From an uncultured Clostridia bacterium (GTDB lineage Bacteria > Bacillota > Clostridia > Christensenellales > UBA1242): a DNA stretch of 64,000 bases. Within the stretch, counting starts at the first letter, position 1, and every line of letters begins with the position of its first letter. Below, piece after piece: positions 8,092 through 16,733 of the stretch. The notes under the pieces are model-generated. The model ran no database searches and was not told the DNA's origin. It saw only the letters and a list, made by a program, of their open reading frames with translations. The stretch spans positions 65,796-129,795 of the forward strand of contig CAKVLG010000002.1 of assembly GCA_934756675.1 (NCBI GenBank), written 5' to 3'. The position numbers and the translations under genes are program-made.

Positions 8092-9979
8092 AATTACAAA
8101 AAATTTAACTAAAGAAAAATATTTTTATGATGAAGATAAAGACAAAGAAATTGTAGATTTTGTTAACAGAGATTTCGAAAACAGACGTGAAGAACGCAGA
8201 CCATATGAACTCTCTTGGGAACTTAATATGAACTTTATGATTGGCAATCAATACAGTTACATTTCGCCAAAAGGTGACATTGAAGACGTTAACAAAAACT
8301 ATTATTGGGAAAGCCGCGAAGTTTATAACCATATTGCACCAATAGTTGAAACAAGACTGGCAAAGCTTGCAAAAGTTAGACCGACAGCGTCAGTCAGACC
8401 GTCTAGCAGTGAAAAGAAAGATGTTTATTGCAGCAAGCTTTCGAAGGCTATTATATCTAACACAGCAAGTAGGTTAGCTTTAAGCGATATTATTGGTAAA
8501 GCTACAACTTGGAGCGAGATTACTGGCACGGCATTTTATAAGGTTGTGTGGGATAAGTCGCTTGGTGAGATTATTGGAAAAAATGATGATAGCGACATAA
8601 AAACTGGCGATGTATCGATTTCTGTTTGCTCGCCGTTTGAAATCTTCCCAGATTCTTCGGGCTCTGTTGATATTGAAGATTGCGACTCAATTATTCATGC
8701 TAGGGCATATCCGTCAAGTTTTATTCAAAGCGAGTATGGAATAGATGTAGAAGGCAAGGATATAGACACTTTTTCGTTCGATAATTTTCCGCTTAATAAT
8801 AGCGTCACGGGAAGTAGTAACATTCAAAAAGTTATTCATGCGACAAAGCATGACCATGTACTTTTAATTGAAAGATACGAAAAACCAAATAGCAAAAACA
8901 AAAATGGCAAACTTACAATTGTTTGTGCGAACCATTTGCTCTATGATGGTGATTTGCCATACATGCTTGGTGATAAAAATGCTAGAGCTTATCCGTTTGT
9001 AAAACAAGTGTCTTCGGAAGTTGTGGGCTTGTTTTGGGGAACAAGTGTTGTTGAAAGATGTATTCCGCTTCAACGCGCCTATAACAGTATAAAAAATCGT
9101 AAGCACGAATTTATGACAAGGCTCGCAGTTGGTGTGCTTGCTGTTGAAGATGGTTCTGTCGATGTAGATAATATCGAAGAGGACGGCTTGGCACCAGGTA
9201 AAATTTTGGTCTATCGCAATGGTTCAACGCCACCAACATTTATGGATGCAGGGCATATTCCTAGTGATTTTTCGGTTGAAGAAGCAAAACTGTTGAATGA
9301 ATTTATAACACTTTCTGGTGTAAGTGAGTTGATGCGTGATGGTTCGGCACCGTCTAATGTATCCAGCGGTACGGCGCTTAACTTATTAATTGAGCAAGAT
9401 GATACAAGGCTCAGCGTAACCGCAGAGTTCATTCGAAGTAGTGTAAGGCAAATCAGCCAAATGATTTTAAGATTATATAAACAATTTGCCACGGCAAAAC
9501 GCATTGCAGAAATCACAGACGAAGATGGTGCTGTTGAACTTTATTATTGGAATAACGCAGATATATCTAGCGATGATGTGGTTCTAGACACTACAAATGA
9601 GCTTGCCGAAACGCCAGCACAGCGGAAAAACAATGTGTTAGAGCTTTATCGCAATGGACTTTTATTTGATAGTGGAGACGGAAAAATGAGTAACCGTATG
9701 CGACTTAAAATTTTGGACGCTTTGGGATTTGGTATGTTTGAACTTTCGCAAGACATGAGTGCGCTTCATATTAAGCGTGCACAAAAAGAAAATCTGGAAC
9801 TGACAAAACCTATTGTGCCACTCGAAATTGATGACCACGAATTGCATATTGAAGAGCATACAAAATTTTTGCTCAGCAGCGAGTCAGACGATTTTTCCGC
9901 CGAGCACAAAGAGAAAATTGAAAAGCACATTCGTGCGCACAAACAACTAATGAAATTTATGAGAGAGGAACAAGTTTAA
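8075..9979 (+). CDS. phage portal protein
   Basis: A 634-residue protein beginning at GTG 8075, with AGGGAG eight bases upstream. The N-terminal part has the portal-typical pattern of an early WELNMNFMIGNQY stretch, then ETRLAKLAKVRPTASVRP, then GTAFYKVVWDK and CSPFEIFPDSSG. The size fits the large P22-type portals. Twelve copies would form the ring at the capsid vertex through which TerL moves DNA. The C-terminal 60 residues are rich in charged residues and His, as in barrel or crown extensions. It is followed by the scaffold gene with a TAATG overlap. Confidence 0.85.
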   Translation: MKNKDKITKNLTKEKYFYDEDKDKEIVDFVNRDFENRREERRPYELSWELNMNFMIGNQYSYISPKGDIEDVNKNYYWESREVYNHIAPIVETRLAKLAKVRPTASVRPSSSEKKDVYCSKLSKAIISNTASRLALSDIIGKATTWSEITGTAFYKVVWDKSLGEIIGKNDDSDIKTGDVSISVCSPFEIFPDSSGSVDIEDCDSIIHARAYPSSFIQSEYGIDVEGKDIDTFSFDNFPLNNSVTGSSNIQKVIHATKHDHVLLIERYEKPNSKNKNGKLTIVCANHLLYDGDLPYMLGDKNARAYPFVKQVSSEVVGLFWGTSVVERCIPLQRAYNSIKNRKHEFMTRLAVGVLAVEDGSVDVDNIEEDGLAPGKILVYRNGSTPPTFMDAGHIPSDFSVEEAKLLNEFITLSGVSELMRDGSAPSNVSSGTALNLLIEQDDTRLSVTAEFIRSSVRQISQMILRLYKQFATAKRIAEITDEDGAVELYYWNNADISSDDVVLDTTNELAETPAQRKNNVLELYRNGLLFDSGDGKMSNRMRLKILDALGFGMFELSQDMSALHIKRAQKENLELTKPIVPLEIDDHELHIEEHTKFLLSSESDDFSAEHKEKIEKHIRAHKQLMKFMREEQV

Positions 9980-10677
9980 TGGAAGAAACAAATAGAGTGG
10001 AACAACCCGGTTTAGTGGAAAATGTGGCAGATAGTTCGCAAGATAAAAACGCGAGCATTGCAACAGAAACTCAAAGCTGTGGCTCCACATTTGGGAAATT
10101 TAAAGATGCAACAAGCTTACTTTCTGCATACGAGCATTTAGAAGCGGAGTTCACGCGAAAAAGTCAAAAAGTGGCTAGCTTAGAAAAAATGCTTGAAAAG
10201 CAAACTGCGGCAAGCAGCGGAACAGATAATGCGTTGACAAATAATATAGAAAAGTCAAATGAAAATGTTTGCGGTTATGCATATGAGAAAGAAAATTGGA
10301 AAGATGTAGTTCAGGAGTTCTTTGATAGCAATCCAACGGCAAAAGATTACAAAAAAGAAATGGCTATGGTAATAACAGAAACTCCTGAAATTGCACTTTC
10401 TCCAAAATGTTTAGATTTGGCACTTGCAATAAGTAAAAGCCGAACACTTAAAGAGCCTGCAGAACTTAAAAATGACCAAAACTTTTTAGACAATTATGTG
10501 TTGAATGATGCCGGCATAAAAGATAAAATCATTAACAACTACATAAGGTCTATATCGCTTGGAGATTTGCCAAAAGTCATAACTGGCATGCCAAGTACAA
10601 CAGTTGCAACGCCTAGGGCAGCTGCTCCAAAAACAATAAAAGAAGCAAGCAATCTTGCTAAAAAATACCTAGGCTAG
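9979..10677 (+). CDS. capsid scaffolding-type protein
   Basis: A 232-residue acidic protein with a predicted coiled coil around residues 45-75 (YEHLEAEFTRKSQKVASLEK) and a helical, Lys-rich C-terminus, features of internal scaffolding proteins. Its ATG overlaps the portal stop codon (TAATG). It lies between portal and major capsid, the usual scaffold position. It would guide coat assembly and leave the prohead. There is no sign of a protease domain, so maturation by a fused protease is unlikely. Confidence 0.7.
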   Translation: MEETNRVEQPGLVENVADSSQDKNASIATETQSCGSTFGKFKDATSLLSAYEHLEAEFTRKSQKVASLEKMLEKQTAASSGTDNALTNNIEKSNENVCGYAYEKENWKDVVQEFFDSNPTAKDYKKEMAMVITETPEIALSPKCLDLALAISKSRTLKEPAELKNDQNFLDNYVLNDAGIKDKIINNYIRSISLGDLPKVITGMPSTTVATPRAAAPKTIKEASNLAKKYLG

Positions 10678-10695
10678 AAATTATTAGGAGAAAAT

Positions 10696-11907
10696 ATGGT
10701 AACTTTAACAAGTGCTGATAATGTGCTTAAACAAGTTTATCTTGGTGTTGTTTCAGAACAATTAAACACATCAATAAACCCATTACTCAGCAAAATTAAA
10801 CAAACAACATCTGATGTTTGGGGTAAAGAAATCCGCAAAGTTGCGCCATACGGACTAAATGGTGGTATTGGTGCTGGCGATGAAAACTCTACACTTCCAA
10901 CAGCAGCTGGCAATCAATACGCACAATTCGTGCTCTCACTTAAAAACCTTTACGGTAAAATTGAAATTACAGATAAAGCAATTCGCGCATCTCAAAATAG
11001 TAGCGGCGCTTTTGTTAACCTTCTTGATGCTGAAATGGAAGGATTGATCAGAGCCAGTGCATTCAACTTTGGTAGAATGCTTTATGGCGATGGTACTGGC
11101 ATCATCACAAAAATCACAGATAACGATACAACAACAATTACTTGCGAAGCTGTTAATTGTTTGATTGAAGGTATGGTTATTGATATTGTAGACGCAACTG
11201 GCACTGTTTTAACATCTGGAAAAGGTCTTCGCATTACATCGATCGATAGAGCAAACAAGGTTGTCACTTTGGCTGGTGCAAGCTTCACAGCTGACGCTTT
11301 GGTTAAGTCTGACTCTGTATCTGGTTCTAAGGATTATTTTGTTGCTGTTCAAGGTTCTTATGGTAAGGAACTTACTGGTCTTGGTGCAATTTTCAAAACA
11401 ACAGGAACTCTTTATGGTTTGAGCAAAAGCGACTATGGTTGGCTAAATTGCTACACAAAAGATATTGCAGGTGAAACTTCTAAAACAGATATTAATGATA
11501 TGGTTATGCAAACTGCTATTGATAATGTAGAAGAAAATGCAAACAGCAAAATTGACTTTATAGTTTGTTCTGCTGGTGTTAAAAGAAATTACCAAAACTA
11601 CTTTACTAGCTATAGAACAAATGTAGACATTATGGATTTAGCTGGTGGTTATAAGGCAATTAGTTACAATGGTATTCCACTTGTTTCAGATAGATTTGCT
11701 CCAGCAAACACAATGTTCTTGCTTAACACAAAAGAATTTAATTTACATCAGCTTTGTGATTGGCAATGGCTTGAAGGTGAAGATGGTAGAGTTATAAAGC
11801 AAGCTGCAGACAAACCAAGTTACACTGCAACTCTCGTTAAATACGCTGATATTATTTGTGACCAACCAAGCGGACAAGCAAAAATTACAGGTATTAAGGA
11901 ATCTTAA
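10696..11907 (+). CDS. major capsid protein
   Basis: A 403-residue protein preceded by TTAGGAGAAAAT. The early segment TSADNVLKQVYLGVVSEQLN, a Gly-rich loop, and FVLSLKNLYGKIEITDKAIR followed by MEGLIRASAFNFGRMLYGDG are typical of HK97-fold coat proteins, as are the late segments GYKAISYNGIPLVSDRFAP and FNLHQLCDWQWLEG. An inserted beta-rich stretch lies at about residues 135-205. Position after scaffold and codon use typical of a highly expressed gene agree. It forms the icosahedral shell. Confidence 0.88.
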   Translation: MVTLTSADNVLKQVYLGVVSEQLNTSINPLLSKIKQTTSDVWGKEIRKVAPYGLNGGIGAGDENSTLPTAAGNQYAQFVLSLKNLYGKIEITDKAIRASQNSSGAFVNLLDAEMEGLIRASAFNFGRMLYGDGTGIITKITDNDTTTITCEAVNCLIEGMVIDIVDATGTVLTSGKGLRITSIDRANKVVTLAGASFTADALVKSDSVSGSKDYFVAVQGSYGKELTGLGAIFKTTGTLYGLSKSDYGWLNCYTKDIAGETSKTDINDMVMQTAIDNVEENANSKIDFIVCSAGVKRNYQNYFTSYRTNVDIMDLAGGYKAISYNGIPLVSDRFAPANTMFLLNTKEFNLHQLCDWQWLEGEDGRVIKQAADKPSYTATLVKYADIICDQPSGQAKITGIKES

Positions 11908-11915
11908 AGGAGATG

Positions 11916-11944
11916 GGGCGGGAGTATTTCTCGCCCTTAATATT
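11916..11944 (+). terminator. hairpin directly after the major capsid gene
   Basis: GGGCG and GAG of the left arm pair with CTCGCCC across a TATTT loop, with a two-base bulge, followed by TTAATATTT. The hairpin begins nine bases after the capsid stop codon. The weak T-tract suggests a partial terminator or 3' stabiliser that lets the capsid message accumulate over downstream genes. The next gene starts immediately after it. Confidence 0.5.
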
Positions 11945-11945
11945 T

Positions 11946-12335
11946 ATGAAAGACTATTTGATTAAATTTGATGGAATCTTTGATTTATATAACCGATTTA
12001 AGAAAATAGATAAAAATTATGAACTATTCTACAATCGAAAAACAAACAGATTTGAGCTATATAGTGGTGTTATGCGAAAAAATTTAGAATTAATTTTTGG
12101 CGAGCTTAACAGTTCGAAATGTTTGATAAAAACGCAACAATCACGTATGCAAAATATCGAGCGTGTGATTAAAGAAATAGAATTATACAACGAAAGATTA
12201 CAACAGAAAACAATAGACAATTTACGTGACAAAACCATGCTTGTGGCGGAGGAAGCAATAAATTATGCCGACAAGACAAGCAAGGATATTACGCTGCAAG
12301 AGATAAATTCAATTATGGAGAATACAAATGCTTAA
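11946..12335 (+). CDS. helical phage protein of unknown function
   Basis: A 129-residue protein if ATG 11946 is used. An upstream ATG at 11913 is in frame but sits inside the hairpin and only one base after GGAG, so it is less likely. Neither start has an ideal ribosome site. The N-terminus contains YLIKFDGIFDLYNRFKKIDKNYELFYN, here described rather than assigned; residues 60-129 are mostly helical and charged. It lies between the capsid and connector genes, so a minor capsid or head-completion role is possible. I do not recognise a specific family. Confidence 0.65.
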   Translation: MKDYLIKFDGIFDLYNRFKKIDKNYELFYNRKTNRFELYSGVMRKNLELIFGELNSSKCLIKTQQSRMQNIERVIKEIELYNERLQQKTIDNLRDKTMLVAEEAINYADKTSKDITLQEINSIMENTNA

Positions 12336-12897
12336 AGATATAATTTTAACAACACTTTTATTGCTAGGAAAAGAAAATGAACTTGTAGAAGTTGAAACTA
12401 AAGAAGAATCGGAATATTCGCCAGCAACAAAATCGCTTATATCGCAACTTATAAAAATTGTTAATTTGGTTGCGTCTGATATCACGCGTAATGTTGTCCG
12501 TTTGACTTTTTGCGAAACATTAACTTCTGACGAAAATTGCGAAATAAAATACTCAAGTTTATCGAAAAAGGTTATTGGAATTAAAAGCGTAACCGAAGGC
12601 AACAAAGATGCAACATTCAATCTTTATCCAGAATATATAAAGGTGGGTAAACCAAACACTAAATATAAAATCACTTATAACTACGAAAACCAAAAATGTA
12701 AGTCTATTGATGATGATATTGTTTTTCCAGTTTGTGTGACTTGTGGTATTGTTGCATATGGTGTGGCAAGTGAATATTGTTCTATGAATTTGCTTTATGA
12801 TGAATGCACTATGTGGGAACAAAAATATGTAAGGGCACTCGAAAATATTATGCCAAAAACTGGTGAAAGAAAAATGGCAAGATGGTGGAATTTATGA
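12328..12897 (+). CDS. head-to-tail connector-like protein
   Basis: A 189-residue protein beginning with a helix (MLKDIILTTLLLLGKENEL), then a linker, a middle beta-rich region and a C-terminal region ending in WEQKYVRALENIMPK and ARWWNL. Its position after the coat gene and before the propeller-like gene corresponds to the gp4-type adaptor that docks under the portal in P22-like phages (166 residues in P22). The start overlaps the previous gene and the end overlaps the next (ATGA). Function is inferred from position and shape, not from a diagnostic motif. Confidence 0.5.
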   Translation: MLKDIILTTLLLLGKENELVEVETKEESEYSPATKSLISQLIKIVNLVASDITRNVVRLTFCETLTSDENCEIKYSSLSKKVIGIKSVTEGNKDATFNLYPEYIKVGKPNTKYKITYNYENQKCKSIDDDIVFPVCVTCGIVAYGVASEYCSMNLLYDECTMWEQKYVRALENIMPKTGERKMARWWNL

Positions 12898-14375
12898 AGA
12901 GAATAAAATACCCAAACGGGCACACGTATAAACTTAAACTTTCGTCATTTGAAGCGGGGCTTGGTGGCAGTGATGAAAATATTATGCCATTTAAGTACGC
13001 AAAAGAAACATATAACTTTAACCAAATAGGTGGAAACCTAAAAACGGGCATTGGATTTTCGGCATTTTTAAAGTATTTTTGCAGTCCAGATTATCTTGAA
13101 CAATTTAACGAAAAATTTTCTGAGCTTGGCAAAATTGAAGGTGTGTGGCACTTTAAGAAATATAACCAGACACTTGGCAAACGAGAAGATAAACTCATTT
13201 TTATAAACGACAGTTTGCAAACATATTACATAGATTTTGCAACAAACAATGTGGCATTTAACAGGGTATATTCTTTGGCGTTTACATCAAAACCTGTTGC
13301 AGTCAACTATAGGCTAGAAGGAAAAGATGTAATTATCTTTTCGAGTGAAACAGATAACATGGTTGTTTGGGACGGCGAAAATCCAGCTTATAGCGTTTTA
13401 GATGCACCAAAAATTTCGTCTATGGCACTTCATTATGAAAGATTATTTGTAACTGTCAATGGCGAAAAGAATAGTGTTTGGTTTTCTGATGACCTAGATC
13501 CAACAAATTGGACTGTGTCGCTTGATGAAGCGGGTTTTATTCAAATGGTAGACGAGCGTGGAGCTTTGCAAAAAGTTGTTTCTTTTAATGATTATTTGTA
13601 TGTGTTCCGCGAGCAAGGTATTAGCAGAATAACAGCGTATGCAAATCAAGAAAACTTTTCTGTTTCGCACTTGTTTGTTTCGAGTTCTAAAATTTATAGA
13701 GATTCGGTTTGCATTTGTGGCGACAAAATTTTGTTTTTAGCAAGTGATGGTATTTATATTTTTGACGGATACGAAACAACTAAAATACTTCCAGCAATAA
13801 GCAAAAAACTTGAAGGACTAAATAACAACACAAGCTACGCTTGTTATTATAATGGAAAATATTATTTGGCTTGTAAATTTAACTTTGAAGAAAACTCTTC
13901 GTTCCAAGAGAGTGAAACCGAAAACAATGCACTTTTTGAAATTGATGTGAGTAAACTGACGGTTAATATTGCAAGAGGTGTTAGTGTTAACTTTTTGTCT
14001 GGCATAGTTTCGGACTTTTTTACGGGCGTACTTGCTGCGGTTAAGTCGGCAAGTGGGAGAACGCTTGTGGTTATAGATAATTCTGGTAAGCTTTTTGGCA
14101 ACGTGCTTTCAAAATGCTGGCAATCTACTTTTAGCGATATGGGGTATCCTTCGAGCAAAAAGATTATTAGACAGATTGTGTTAACTAGTGCTTCGCCTGT
14201 TGATGTTATTGTTAAAAATGAAAAAGATGAAACAAGACTTCATTTTTCTGGCGGTGGCGTTCCCGAAATTAAACATCTAGTTAAAAGTGGTATGCGGTTT
14301 AGTTTTAGAATAGAAAGTCAAAGTGAACAGACAGAAATTAGCAATGTTGAAATTTCTGTAAAGGTAGAAGAATAA
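12894..14375 (+). CDS. tail hub / DNA-stabilisation protein, gp10-like beta propeller
   Basis: A 493-residue protein. I chose ATG 12894 because it overlaps the previous stop as ATGA; ATG 12882 in frame is the alternative. The chain shows repeated blade-like strands: VVWDGENPAYSV, LFVTVNGEKNSVWFSDD, DYLYVFREQGISRI, KILFLASDGIYIFDGYE and GKYYLACKFN. This is typical of the beta-propeller hub proteins that close the portal channel in short-tailed phages (P22 gp10, about 470 residues). The length and the place after the connector gene agree. It would seal packaged DNA and carry the tail fibres. Confidence 0.6.
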   Translation: MKRIKYPNGHTYKLKLSSFEAGLGGSDENIMPFKYAKETYNFNQIGGNLKTGIGFSAFLKYFCSPDYLEQFNEKFSELGKIEGVWHFKKYNQTLGKREDKLIFINDSLQTYYIDFATNNVAFNRVYSLAFTSKPVAVNYRLEGKDVIIFSSETDNMVVWDGENPAYSVLDAPKISSMALHYERLFVTVNGEKNSVWFSDDLDPTNWTVSLDEAGFIQMVDERGALQKVVSFNDYLYVFREQGISRITAYANQENFSVSHLFVSSSKIYRDSVCICGDKILFLASDGIYIFDGYETTKILPAISKKLEGLNNNTSYACYYNGKYYLACKFNFEENSSFQESETENNALFEIDVSKLTVNIARGVSVNFLSGIVSDFFTGVLAAVKSASGRTLVVIDNSGKLFGNVLSKCWQSTFSDMGYPSSKKIIRQIVLTSASPVDVIVKNEKDETRLHFSGGGVPEIKHLVKSGMRFSFRIESQSEQTEISNVEISVKVEE

Positions 14376-16732
14376 TGAATTATGGAAGAATAGCTTATTT
14401 AAAAACTATAGAACTAGAGCAGCGTGTAGGCAGTGAAAAAAATGAAACCAACAATTTTGAATGTAGCGAATTTTCGGTTGATAATTATAACGAAACGTTC
14501 TATGACTCGCACGTGCTTTCGTATCCAATAAAAGTACTGGCAAATAAAAGTGTTTGTTTGCAAAGTAAAATTGTAATCTCATGCTCGCAAGAGGAAGAAA
14601 TTGACATAAAAGTTTTGGCGGGTGATGGCGAAATAGGTTCGTTTAGCCAAAAACTTACTGTTGGTGAAAATGATATAATTGTCTACAAGTCATACATTTC
14701 TGACGTGTCACAAGACATAGATTTAAAAATTCAAATTACGGGCGAGTACCATGAAAAAACCATTCTTAGGGTTAACACTTTGATTTTTGGCATAGCAGCA
14801 CAAGGTAGTGTTGATAACATTGAGATGCGCGTGCTTTCCACTCCAACGCAGATGATAGTAAGTTTTATTAACAGCGGCAAGATTTTTATTTCTAAAACAG
14901 ATAAAGATAAACTCTATGAAAACTTGTCTTTTGAATACTATAAAGATGCATCGAGTCATTGTTTTGTAGATGCTGGGAGTGCGGTTAAACTTTATTATGT
15001 AAATGCACAGAATGTGCTCAAAGAGTGCGAATATGACGGCTCGAATGAAAGAATTGTGGCAGAAAATGTAACAAAAGTTTTTGCAATAAAGGCGCCAGAT
15101 TCCAGCGATGACGATGTTGTTGTTTGCTATCTTTCTGACTCGAAACCCAAATATAAATGCTTGATAGATGGCGTGTATACATCCGAACGAAATTTGCCAT
15201 TTCCAGACGGCTCGTACTCCGATATTAGACTGATTTCTGATAGCGAAAATTTTGTATATGCAATTGCAACAAAAACAAATGGTGCAAACTTTATTATAAA
15301 ATCAGTCATGGAAATTTCAACAGGCAAACTTGTAGAAAATGTTAGTGTGTCACTTAGTCATGTAATTAACAAATACTATTGTTTGCCACAAATAGAAGAT
15401 ATGTCGCTTGCAAGTGTTTCTGCAAATGTTGTGATTGCAACAAGCACTTATTACACATATGCATCACTTTCTAGCAAGGTGTTTACTAGCAATGTGCGGG
15501 TAAGTTTAAACCATGATGCTGTTGCTTATCAAATGGAAATTCCAGAGCCAATAGAAGATGAAATAACTTATGGTATTACAATAGATATGACTAATAGTGA
15601 TCCAAAGGCAAGCGTAACTTATACAAATGACGCGGTAGGTATGAGTGGTGCATATATGGATTTTGACAACGATACATTTGTTGATAATGGGTGGCTTAAT
15701 AAATGGCCATTTAACAAAATCAAGCCATGCATACTTTCTTCTGTAGGCGAAGTTGCTGGTTATCTTGACCCAAATAATTATACAAAGCTGACAGATGGAA
15801 CAAGCGTAGATATTTCTGTTAATGGTGACTATGACGTTATGATAGAAATCCCCAAAATTTACTATGATATAAAAACGGTCGATAAAGACCATATAACTGT
15901 TCAAATATCTAATGGTAGTACCGAAACTAACTGCTGCCGTGCATTTCAACACAAAGGTGAAGAGTTTGATAAAATTTATGTAGCGGCATATCATTCGTTT
16001 ATGCAATCTGATGATAAATTTGTAACTGCCACAGTGCGAAGTGTTACTGGTGGCAAACCACCAAAAGCATATATTAGTCTAGTCAAAAACCTTACACAAA
16101 CCCAAATGATTAATTTTATTCATGAACGCGGAGGATATTATGAGTCGTTCCCATACGATGTTTATATTTTGATTGAATGTTTGTATTTGATTATGTTTAA
16201 AAGTCTAAACACTTCAGGTTCTATTGGCCACGGATATAAAGGTGATACGCTTGTAAACACTGGCACTTTGGATAAAAAGGGCATGTTTTATGGCACAACA
16301 GGAAACACTCAAATGAAAATATTTGGAATAGAAGATCTTTACGGCAATGGCGGTTGTTTACTTACTGGTGTTCAGATTGATAAAAATATGGATATGTATG
16401 TTCTTGATCCAACTACAACAGTGCCAGTTTCATATGATCCAGGAATACAAAATATGGAGCTTGTTTATACCGGCGAAGCTACCTTTAGTGATAAGAGAAT
16501 TAGAAGAGCGCATGGTTCTAATAAAACAGGAATAATAATCACAGAAACTGCGGAGATGGGTGAAAATGAGTATTTTAGTGATACACAAAGTTTTGTAAAG
16601 TATATGCAGAACTATAGAACTTGTGGGTATAAGATGGATACAAATTTAGGCATATTCTCAATACATTCGTCTTATGACTCAAAATATGATATGGAAGGGT
16701 TTTGTAGAATGGTTTATTATAAGAGGAGTTAA
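14375..16732 (+). CDS. tail fibre or receptor-binding protein with C-type-lectin-like C-terminus
   Basis: A 785-residue protein starting within the previous stop (TAATG). Residues 1-400 are beta-rich and probably structural. From about 484 to the end the sequence resembles the C-type-lectin or formylglycine-enzyme-like fold found at the tips of many gut-phage fibres. Marks are GDYDVMIEIPKIYYD, IYVAAYHSF, SIGHGYKGDTLVNTGTLDKKG, MFYGTTGNTQMKIFGIEDLYGNGG and a final FCRMVYYKRS. That fold is the usual host of hypervariable sites in Mtd-type proteins. No reverse transcriptase or template repeat was noticed here. It probably binds the host surface. Confidence 0.6.
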   Translation: MNYGRIAYLKTIELEQRVGSEKNETNNFECSEFSVDNYNETFYDSHVLSYPIKVLANKSVCLQSKIVISCSQEEEIDIKVLAGDGEIGSFSQKLTVGENDIIVYKSYISDVSQDIDLKIQITGEYHEKTILRVNTLIFGIAAQGSVDNIEMRVLSTPTQMIVSFINSGKIFISKTDKDKLYENLSFEYYKDASSHCFVDAGSAVKLYYVNAQNVLKECEYDGSNERIVAENVTKVFAIKAPDSSDDDVVVCYLSDSKPKYKCLIDGVYTSERNLPFPDGSYSDIRLISDSENFVYAIATKTNGANFIIKSVMEISTGKLVENVSVSLSHVINKYYCLPQIEDMSLASVSANVVIATSTYYTYASLSSKVFTSNVRVSLNHDAVAYQMEIPEPIEDEITYGITIDMTNSDPKASVTYTNDAVGMSGAYMDFDNDTFVDNGWLNKWPFNKIKPCILSSVGEVAGYLDPNNYTKLTDGTSVDISVNGDYDVMIEIPKIYYDIKTVDKDHITVQISNGSTETNCCRAFQHKGEEFDKIYVAAYHSFMQSDDKFVTATVRSVTGGKPPKAYISLVKNLTQTQMINFIHERGGYYESFPYDVYILIECLYLIMFKSLNTSGSIGHGYKGDTLVNTGTLDKKGMFYGTTGNTQMKIFGIEDLYGNGGCLLTGVQIDKNMDMYVLDPTTTVPVSYDPGIQNMELVYTGEATFSDKRIRRAHGSNKTGIIITETAEMGENEYFSDTQSFVKYMQNYRTCGYKMDTNLGIFSIHSSYDSKYDMEGFCRMVYYKRS

Positions 16733-16733
16733 A

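Noticed and set aside
12882..12893. Upstream ATG for the propeller-like neck protein
   Set aside because: ATG 12894 gives the ATGA overlap typical of this cassette; the upstream start adds four residues inside the preceding gene.
15506..16006. A 166-codon minus-strand frame inside the tail protein gene
   Set aside because: It is antisense to a coherent protein with a recognisable domain, with unusual His/Ile/Cys composition and no start signals.
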